Assembly: GCF_014839805.1 (NCBI RefSeq)
Contig: NC_051121.1
Location: 7,857,116-7,921,115, forward strand
Reading direction: 5' to 3'
Source: Manduca sexta
Lineage: Eukaryota > Arthropoda > Insecta > Lepidoptera > Sphingidae
DNA: 64,000 nucleotides
The notes under the pieces were generated by a model. It saw nothing but the letters and a program-made list of their open reading frames with translations. It had not been told where the DNA came from and made no database searches. The stretch's first letter is position 1. Each line of letters starts with the position of its first letter. A program made the position numbers and the translations under genes. This document shows, in pieces, positions 55,830 to 64,000 of this stretch.

Positions 55830-57125
55830 CAACATGGAGTAACTGCGTCTTATAATGAGGTTATATATTTCGGCTAAATATTTCATAAGTTAACGATCGT
55901 AACGTCTTAGCGATGCGATTATAGCGATATTAAATGTCAAATTTTTTATCGTATTGTTACTTACATTCCATTGGACTTTACAATCGTTAACTATTAAAAC
56001 TATTGCTCTAAGGCGGTGTGCATGTAGGGATATCACACCTTATGTTTTTATTTGTAGCCATTCAATTTTACTATTAAATTACGAAGCGAGAATCAGTGTT
56101 TTCCAAGCGCTATGAATTGTTTTTAAACGAGGCTTAAAAAGGCAAAGACTATGACTCTGGCAGTGCTTAAGTCCATGGATACTCTTTCTCATCAGGTAGA
56201 CCGCTTGCTCCTTTGCCTACTAAGACAATAAACAAATGGCGTTATTATGACGGTGAATTATACGATCGCATAAATAGTAACACCATACAGAGTTTGAATT
56301 ACAAAATACTGCACGCCAATGCGCTCTTTGTAGATGTTAAGCGATGTTCCATGATCATAGATTACATCAATCTATATCTTACCTTTTTTGCTCCACGGGA
56401 CATCTTGAGTCTAAAATTATTCAGTACATTTTTTCTATAGATCGAGTGACATAACAGGTCAAAAGGTTGACGACATCTGTTCAAAAGATAAAGATTATGG
56501 AAGGTACAAAACACGCCAAACTTTAGGCCACACAATAAAGAAGCAAACACCTGTATACCAGAAAAAGTATTTTGTTCAACACAATTTCCTATTGTGTACA
56601 ATAGAATTTAAATTTTCTCGTCCCCTGCTCTGTTCGTCATTACAAAGAGGCATTATCTTTTATTGTTATTTCTTTTATCCACCACAATTGATAACGGGAA
56701 ATATCTCTCCGTCCTATTTGGGCCACAAATGGCATGGCCCCTTAGGAATTTTAGGCTGGTGTCACGTCAAATCAATACTACGCATTGAAGAAGATTCTTT
56801 ATTTAGAAAAAAAAAATGTTATGGCTTTGGTGACAAGAGTGTTCTATTGCAAACAAGATACCTTTTTTTAACGCTAAAGCGTCACTTAGACGGAGTAATG
56901 TCGCCTCGCACATGTGATTCTTGAAAGGATATAAAATAGTTTTTAGTTCTTGCTAGTGCGCCTGCGTCTAATCAATATGACGCGATAGTCTTCTATGGAT
57001 TATTGCTACGAATAATTGCGTAGATTTCTCGCTTACAAACTATTGCTCGGTCTAAATGAGGTTCAGCTTAGATTATCATGTGTATGTCTTTTCTTACTTG
57101 ATATAAAATATAACACGATAGAGTG
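55830..57125. other. Spacer with a possible retroelement tail
   Basis: No gene recognised. GGATACTCTTTCTCATCAGG and GACCGCTTGCTCCTTTGCCT near 56175-56220 resemble a 3' tail common on insect LINEs. The frame 56592-56924 lacks an ATG start and any recognisable domain. Confidence 0.4.
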
Positions 57126-57134
57126 TACAATTGA

Positions 57135-57398
57135 CTGCCTCGGTGGCGTAGTTGTACTGCATGCGCGGTACGGCAGCGCTCTGAGGTCCTGGGTTCGAAT
57201 CCCAAGTCGGGCAAAGTGATATTTGGGTTTTTCTACTCAGTATCAGCCCGGAGTCTGGAATTTGTGCCCGATATGGCGATAGGCTCGCCCCCTATCACAT
57301 CATGGGACAGAACACACTTGGCGAAAAGTGGGTGCCATGGTTGCGCCTCTGCATACCCCTTCGGGGATAAAATGCGTGATGTTGTGTGTGTGTGTGTC
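57135..57398 (+). mobile_element. tRNA-derived SINE, family A, reference copy
   Basis: CTGCCTCGGTGGCGTAGTTG (A-box region), CATGCGCGGTACGGCAGCGC, GGGTTCGAATCCCAAGTCGG (B-box), body GGAATTTGTGCCCGATATGG and CTTCGGGGATAAAATGCGTG, ending in (GT)n. Flanked by the 7-bp duplication CAATTGA (57128-57134 and 57399-57405). It is not a functional tRNA gene; no cloverleaf is kept. Confidence 0.93.
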
Positions 57399-57754
57399 CA
57401 ATTGAAGCAGGTCTATAAACGTCCTCAAAGTGCATTGATTTAATCCTCATGCATTTTGTCCTATATTGCATAATTTAAAATTTATTTAGGTTTGTGTAAT
57501 TTTTTTATAAAAGTCCAATGGTTTAATCCAATCGTTTTTGCAGTTGTCCTTTTTTACTCAATTGAGAGTAAATTAGCCTTTCTAATGATCATAACAGTTC
57601 CGCAAATTAAAGAGAAATCTTTATGAAAATTATTGAACTGCATAATAGTCTCCAAAACTTTAAATGACTTTAGATCAAAAATATTACTGATGTTTTTTTT
57701 CTTCTTACAACCTAATTTAAAAACTGCTTTCATTCATGGCAATTTAGCCGTCTA

Positions 57755-59062
57755 TACTTAGTCTGGCCATAAATACTGTTACACTTAATTATAAAAAAAT
57801 ATTACATTTGAATTTCGAATCTGTCATTTTTATACGATTGTTCATTGTGTTTTCTCATTTTGGCGCCAATACATTGTAAAATATTTTGCGATATTAAAAT
57901 GGTGTGGGGTGATAAAGAGAACCGAATCGCTGTGATAGCATTACACAAAGTAGGTATGGAGCCAAATGCAATTTTTAAAACTCTCCATACACTTGGTATT
58001 AGTAAAATGTTTGTGTACCGGGCTATTAATAGGTACAATGAGACCTCCTCTGTTTGTGACAGAAAAGATCTGGCCGTCCACGTAGTGTTCGTACGAAAAA
58101 GGTGGTCAAAGCAGTAAGGGAAAGAATTCGAAGAAATCCTGTCCGAAAGCAAAAGATTTTATCTCGGGAAATGAAGATAGCACCTAGAACCATGTCGCGT
58201 ATTTTAAAAGATGACTTAGGACTTGCAGCCTATAAGAGACGCACTGGCCATTTCTTAACTGATAATTTAAAGAAGAATAGGGTGGTAAAATCGAAACAAC
58301 TACTGAAGCGGTACGCAAAGGGAGGTCACAGAAAAATTTTGTTTACGGATGAGAAAATTTTTACAATTGAGCAACATTTTAACAAACAAAATGACCGTAT
58401 TTATGCTCAAAGCTCTAAGGAAGCTTCCCAATTAGTCGACAGAGTGCAACGTGGACATTATCCGACTTCAGTGATGGTTTGGTGGGGTGTTAGCTATGAA
58501 GGAGTGACTGAGCCATATTTTTGTGAAAAGGTATCAAAACATCGGCACAAGTGTATCAAGATACCATTCTTGAGAAGGTAGTTAAGCCCCTTAACATCAC
58601 CATGTTCAATAACCAAGTATGGTCCTTCCAGCAAGACTCGGCGCCGGGTCATAAAGCTCGGTCCACGCAGTCTTGGTTGGAATCGAACGTTTCGGACTTC
58701 ATCAGAGCTGAAGACTGGCCGTCGTCTAGTCCCGATCTTAATCCGCTGGATTATGATTTGTGGTCAGTTTTAGAGAGTACAGCTTGCTCTAAACGCCATG
58801 ATAATTTGGAGTCCCTAAAACAATCTATACGATTGGCAGTGAAGAATTTTCCCATGGAAAGAGTGCGTGCTTCTATTGATAACTGGCCTCATCGTTTAAA
58901 GGACTGTATTGCAGCCAATGGAGACCACTTCGAATAAGCTTTTATATTTTTAATTGTTTTATATTTATGTATTAAACTGACACACTGTAAAAGTAATAAA
59001 TGTTATTTGCAGTTAACAATTTTCTTTTTTCTTTATTACAATATTTATGGCAAGACTAGGTA
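57755..59062 (+). mobile_element. Mariner element of the DD37D (maT-like) type, nearly complete
   Basis: 1308 bp, flanked by TA (57753-57754 and 59063-59064). Terminal inverted repeats of about 25 bp: TACTTAGTCTGGCCATAAAT at the left, ATTTATGGCAAGACTAGGTA at the right. One transposase gene occupies most of the element. The intact ends and near-intact frame indicate a fairly recent insertion. Confidence 0.92.
57899..58937 (+). pseudogene. maT-type (DD37D) mariner transposase, two frameshifts
   Basis: Cut-and-paste transposase acting on the element's own inverted repeats. Start ATG at 57899 (MVWGDKENRIAVIALHK). The N-terminal helix-turn-helix region includes GISKMFVYRAINRY and, after the first frame break, GRPRSVRTKKVVKAVRERI. 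Catalytic motifs: LFTDEKIFT (first Asp), SFQQDSAPGH (second Asp) and SSPDLNPLDYDLW (third Asp), with 37 residues between the second and third, defining the DD37D group. Two one-base losses break the frame, one in an A run near 58063-58067 and one in a G run near 58529-58530. Without them the frame would be 346 codons, the normal length, with no other stop. It may be a recently dead copy or may reflect homopolymer errors in the assembly. Confidence 0.9.
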
Positions 59063-59444
59063 TATTTAGTTAAAGTAGTAGAAGGGTAACATGCCTAAAA
59101 TGTATTTGATTCGACGAAGATCGAAATTTGTTCCTCTTCCTCAAAAAATATAGGTATCTAAATGATTTTTATTAGCCTGCACTACATTAGCTACTTTACA
59201 GTTTATTATAATAAAAGAAATATTCGAAATATGGAAAAAAAAAATTCAATAGTTTCGAATAAGCTCCTAGTTTAGTAGTAGTTTTTAAATTTGATGTTGT
59301 ATTTGTACCAACTAATTGCGCTTCCGCCTACGCCTACCACGCCTTGATTAAAAAAGGCGTGAGTGCGATATTAGCCTCGAGACGTGTATGTATTGACAAG
59401 TTTGAATAAACAGGCTAAAAAAATATTTTTCCTTACGATACAAT

Positions 59445-59515
59445 TTGGATTTAAACTAACGAACATTCATCTCGGCATTCTGTTTCAACTCTAACTAGGC
59501 TATCGCCGCTTACAG
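59445..59515 (-). repeat. SINE family B head fragment
   Basis: Plus strand GAACATTCATCTCGGCATTC, CTAACTAGGCTATCGCCGCT equals the 5' head of family B in reverse; the body is absent. Confidence 0.6.
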
Positions 59516-59730
59516 TTATTAGTATGTTTTATGCGTTTTATATTAATTACAAACTTACTAATGATTACTTACATTTTTTGATTTGATATTTTCCTAATTA
59601 ACTTCTTTATTACTAAGGTGTAAACACTGTGGTAATATTACACTTATGATAATTTCTTCACAATGTATTAAAAAAAATTACTATCGCCTTGAATTAATAC
59701 AGGCTTATAAAGACTAACGTCATCGGCCAC

Positions 59731-59891
59731 AGCTGGAGGCTTGTGTATGCCGTGTTTTAGAAACTCTTTATTGTTAAAACACAGTATTTTTTATATTTAT
59801 TATGTATTTTAGCTGGAGGCTTGTGTATGCCGTGTTTTAGAAACTCTTTATTTTTAAAACACAGTATTTTTTTGGATTTATTATGTATTTT
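59731..59891 (+). repeat. 80-bp tandem duplication
   Basis: AGCTGGAGGCTTGTGTATGC begins at 59731 and again at 59811. The two 80-81-bp units differ by a few bases and both end TATTATGTATTTTA. Directly followed by the family F repeat. Confidence 0.9.
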
Positions 59892-60195
59892 ACTGATGGA
59901 TTGTCTCTCATATGTGAGAGTCCACCTGGATAGGTACTACCGTAATGTCTATTTCTACCGCCGAGCAGCAGCGTGTAGTCACTGTTGTGTTCCGGTTTGA
60001 AGGACATTGTAGCCAGTGAAACACTGGACATAATAAAATTTAACATCTCATGTCTCAGGATGGCGAGCGCAGTGGAATACCTAACAGTACTTTGTAATTC
60101 AAGCTGTTGGATGGTGTTTCTACTATTTATGGGTGGTCATATCGCTTATCATCAGGCGAACAGCAGGCAAGTCTTGTCATTCAAAGCAATAAAAT
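59892..60195 (+). repeat. Interspersed repeat, family F
   Basis: CTGATGGATTGTCTCTCATA, TGTAGTCACTGTTGTGTTCC, CATGTCTCAGGATGGCGAGC, ATATCGCTTATCATCAGGCG, ending TTCAAAGCAATAAAATAAAA. Best-preserved plus-strand copy. Confidence 0.75.
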
Positions 60196-60675
60196 AAAAT
60201 CCGCTTTCTTTTTTTAATTTGGCTGATTTGGTTGACAAGCAGAATTTAGGGCAAGGCAAAGTCACCCTTTTGAACTTTTTTTTTTTTTTCGCGGGTTTAC
60301 TTAATTTCTTATTACTACCGCTTAGCCTTCGTGGAAGGCGACTGAGCGGTTACGTTGGGGTCACCGTACCTTACGATCCGGCGTTGGCCCGCCCGGATTT
60401 GATGACCCTTTCGCACCTGATGGTATGTGGAGTGTTTAGGGTCCTAAGTATTGATGCACGCGTAAAGTGTATGCACTAATAATGTAAAAAAAAAATTCCC
60501 TATAATACGTTGTCAACTCAAAGAGGTGAGTGGAATATAATTAAAATAACAAAATTGAAAAACATAAAAATACAGATAAAGCAACCAACTGTAAACTACA
60601 TAAAAATGTTTTAATAAATAATTTACTATTATAACGTCTAAGTGAACATTAAATTTGCACTACCTACAGTTAAAT

Positions 60676-60728
60676 TGTGATCCGGTATTACCCCAATGCA
60701 CCCTGCATTGGGGTAATACCGGATCACA
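60676..60728. repeat. Perfect 25-bp inverted repeat with 3-base spacer
   Basis: TGTGATCCGGTATTACCCCA (start of left arm, 60676-60700), spacer CCC (60701-60703), right arm its exact reverse complement (60704-60728). The words CCCCAATGCACC recall the start of the family E repeat. Confidence 0.95.
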
Positions 60729-61398
60729 GGGAAATCTCGTTGTTTTTAGATTAAGTACGGCTAAATCTGACAAAATTTCCTAATATGGACAATACAGCTT
60801 AAAGTGCTATTTTGTATTTTTTACACTATTTCAATTTTTTGCCACTGTAGCTTATTATTATACTTAATTAACTACAATAATTGATTAAAGACTTGCCTAA
60901 CAACAAATTTTGTTACATAGGTATATAAATTATGATAAAGATATAATTTATATCAAATCAGAAATACAGACGATAAAAATGGTATCAGAGCACAGAATTG
61001 TTTGAAAAGAATACCGTCGCGACTGTGCGGCGTCGGACTGTCATTTACTTCTTGGCGAAATGGAAATGTTACTTTCATTGCTTTAGTACTTAGTTATTGT
61101 ATTATTCGTGTTATTTTGTTAAATTAGATACGTCTGTGTATTTTAGTGGGGCTTACAGTGTTTTCTGTGATGTAATGTTATATCTAAAGTATAAAGTGGA
61201 TTATGATTAAAATTATAATAATCAAGTGAGTAAAATTGGCATAAGAATGCTTGCTGCATTAAAATCACCTCTATGGTTCGTAGGTGAGTCAAAGAATTGC
61301 AATAATAATTATCATTTATGTTTCCGCGAATTTTAGACGTCGATTTTTTTTTTATTTTGACGCGGTTTTTGTGTATTTAAATTTTCCTGATGTTTAGA

Positions 61399-61563
61399 AG
61401 GCCTCAGCATTCACGGTTGCGGGACGGACTGATGTATCGGTCGTCCAAAAATTCAAAGTTAAAATATCTACCTCCATTTTATACAATACAAGGCAGTCAG
61501 AAACCTCTGAAGAAAATTAAAATATAAAATGCCAGAATAAAATTTGAAAACTTGTTTTATTTC
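61399..61563. mobile_element. Family D repeat, diverged copy
   Basis: GCGGGACGGACTGATGT, GGTCGTCCAAAAATTCAAAG, AGTCAGAAACCTCTGAAGAA and ATAAAATTTGAAAACTTGTT keep the family order. Confidence 0.55.
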
Positions 61564-61569
61564 AAGAAG

Positions 61570-62800
61570 GCAACTATGATAGAAGTCTAGTTTTTGTACT
61601 GTAATATTGTTTTTTCTACCAACCACTTAATTTGCTATACAGACAACCGGCAATGGTTTGGGTTAATAGCCGCTGGATTGCTTTTTTAATGCTGTTGTGA
61701 AGTGTAACTACTAACAATGTAAATGTAGTTTATGAAAGATCTGCCTAACTTTGTGTATTATTTGTTTTATCTATACAATAGATAAGGTGTACGGGCGTTG
61801 TTTTAGATATTCGATATCTAACACCTATCGATAAATAGCTCTGTTGGTTTAGTTACTAGTGGTACCGCACAAAGGTAGGAAACCATGAGTGTGTGTTCCA
61901 TCGCAATTATAGCAGTTGGTACCTAACGTTAGTTAAAATTTGCCGTTTTTTTATCTTATTTAGGGAACTTCGTATTTTTATGATAATGTCGCTCCGTTGG
62001 CCCAATCTGCCGTTTGGAATTAATTAAGTATCTGGCTACCTCAGCAGACATCTGTTACAATAGTTTTCTGTTTGTTAATCGGGACTCGAAGGGTTTCACA
62101 GATTTAAAAAAAAAATCGACGCTAAAATGCAATCATACCCTAAGCGACAACTATACCGAAAAAGACTTGTATAAATATTTTGAATTGCCATTTCTTTCTG
62201 CGTCATTTGATCTAGGTTTTGTAGGTCTAGGATAATTTTAATATTATTAGACTAAGTAAGTATATCTTTATAAAACAAAAAGTTGAATTTTTATAAATTT
62301 TCATATTAAAATCGAAACTTTAAAGCACTTTACTCAAAAATTTACTGATTGTCGTTTAGATATGATTGCATTTCAACGTCTACATTTCTGTCTTCATAAA
62401 ATTGCAGTATTGAGTGAATGATTTTGCGTCACGTACAAAATTAATGCCGCATTCATTTGAATGTTTTATTGTGACTTAGTCACATGTCTACGCAAAATGT
62501 GTTGTCAACCGACTGACGCTCGTTTGCCATTGGACTTAGAGCATGGTTTCGAATGCATCGTTAATTTACACGGTCCACAAATTCATTACCATCTGACGTC
62601 ACGTACAATTTATAAACTTTACGTCATAAAAACATGGCCACGATTTCGACCTAAACAGACTGCATTTAATCGAATAAAAAACTAGATATACTCTCGAATG
62701 ATATAAAACGCGTTTTACTCGATCGGTTAATGATTCCCACAAACAGTTTCGTAACAGTGTTAGCGTGAATACTTGCAGTGCGTGTTGTTCCGTATTGCGA
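61570..62800. other. Spacer without identified gene
   Basis: AT-rich. The frames 62014-62235 and 62461-62685 have no recognisable domain and ordinary background composition. Confidence 0.4.
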
Positions 62801-62819
62801 GACGCTCGTAATTTTTTTC

Positions 62820-62858
62820 TCTCGTCAGTGTACTTGGACTAGTTTTTTCTCAGTGAGG
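62820..62858 (+). promoter_or_regulatory. Possible transcription start and non-coding first exon
   Basis: An initiator-like CTCGTCAGTGTACTTGG (TCAGT motif), then T-rich sequence and a strong donor-like TCAGTGAG|GTGAGT at 62858. A GC-rich block (62890-62970), the densest in the last 4 kb, follows. It would belong to a gene beyond the window. Inference from motifs only. Confidence 0.3.
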
Positions 62859-63959
62859 TGAGTCATCCCAGTAAAGTCCATATTCCGGTGACCTTGCCCG
62901 CCGGCTCAGTCGCGGAGCGTGCGCTAAGCCCACTACCCGCCCGGCCCCCGCGCTCCCTACTTTAAACGCGGATACATATCGAACATTAACGCGACACAAC
63001 ACAATAAACACAGCATACACGGAACACCATCGTGCTGTAAGAAACAACACAAAAATCCAAATATAAACAACAGAAGCGACATTTTAAAGGCACGTTCCAT
63101 AACCCAAGGAAAATATCCGATAAAATGATTGTACGAAACTCCAGTGCGCATGTGCATGCCAACCCGGCTGAATTGTGATGTTCGTGTTGATTAACAGTTA
63201 CGTGCTGGTGTCGTGGTTCTCGTTTTAGTCGGTTAATAAATGATGTGAGTTCAACATAACAACAGGTGTGTATATTTGATATAAGGATGAAAGTTGCGTA
63301 ACAGGCTTATGTTTTTAGGTTATGTTGTTTCTTTATTGTATTTGTTTGATTATTTGTTCGTTTGTATAATACCAAAATGACATGAACTAAAATCTAATAG
63401 AAATTAAATGAATAAACATGTGTTAGGATATTATATTTCGTGTTCGAAAAATGAAAAAGCTTTTGGATGTCCATATTACTATTTACAAAGGGGCATGATA
63501 ATATTATCTAGTTTAATTTAAAAAAAAATTAAATTAGGGCAAGGTAGACTCAGTTTCCCCTAGCTTTTGCATTTCTAGGTGACAGAAGGAGAAAAATAAT
63601 TTACTTTGCATTTTGTTTGATCCAAGTATGATGCAAGACAAGGTGTATTAATATTAAAAACTTATTATCGAAATTAGACCGTTATTCATTAAAATGATTT
63701 CAGTTATGTACCTATTCGAATCTAATTTTGTTTTATTATGTCAACTACAATTCATTTGACATTAACAATAAAACTCGAATAATGAACATTTTTTATTTAA
63801 TTTTGTAAATATAATACGTTTTCCTTAATTACTTAGTAATAATTACTATTATGAAAAATAAAAAATAGTTTATTAGATTATGTGAACGCATACAATGCTA
63901 AAAGGATTTCGATTGAATTTGGCACATTGACCTTGGACATAGAATTTGTCCTGGATTAG

Positions 63960-64000
63960 TACTTATACAGGGTGTCCCAAATATAGTGTCAAGCGGAGGT
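63960..64000 (+). repeat. Start of a repeat cut by the window edge (CAGGGTGTCCC)
   Basis: ATACAGGGTGTCCCAAATAT is a phrase often seen at the ends of insect transposable elements; only 40 bases are visible. Confidence 0.3.

Noticed and set aside
57135..57230. A tRNA gene suggested by A- and B-box-like sequence
   Set aside because: It is the head of a repeated SINE with target duplications and many diverged copies; no full cloverleaf.

Overview
The window looks like a nuclear contig from a lepidopteran insect (moth or butterfly). It is AT-rich, has spliced genes with GT..AG introns, and is full of short interspersed elements: tRNA-headed SINEs, hAT-type MITEs and mariner copies of the kind usual in Lepidoptera. 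Assignment below order level cannot be made from sequence alone.

Three protein-coding genes are supported. (1) About 4.3-12.4 kb, plus strand: the last six coding exons of NAA15, the ribosome-anchoring auxiliary subunit of the NatA N-terminal acetyltransferase; the upstream exons lie before the window. Its last intron holds a striking array of 100-bp tandem units. Each unit copies the 3' part of the penultimate exon, its splice donor and the first bases of the intron, giving 26 near-identical donor sites. (2) 16.1-18.4 kb, minus strand: a complete five-exon dCMP deaminase gene (DCTD), convergent with NAA15; the best poly(A) signals of the two genes lie about 30 bp apart. (3) 24.5-27.9 kb, minus strand: a complete three-coding-exon GMC-family flavin oxidoreductase of 617 residues, with a likely spliced 5' UTR.

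From about 28 kb to the end there is no convincing cellular gene. The region is intergenic or intronic sequence built of transposon copies: two tRNA-derived SINE families, several MITE families (some with exact 8-bp target duplications), RTE- and Jockey/CR1-like LINE 3' ends, foldback elements, a decayed DD34D mariner, and a nearly intact DD37D (maT-type) mariner at 57.8-59.1 kb whose transposase frame is broken only by two single-base losses in homopolymers. Several nested insertions can be read from target-site duplications. A possible first exon and promoter of a gene lying beyond the window is near 62.8 kb.

The genes are unrelated housekeeping or metabolic genes: protein N-terminal acetylation, pyrimidine nucleotide supply (dCMP to dUMP) and flavin-dependent oxidation. 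There is no operon-like logic. The most unusual item is the NAA15 exon-intron minisatellite.
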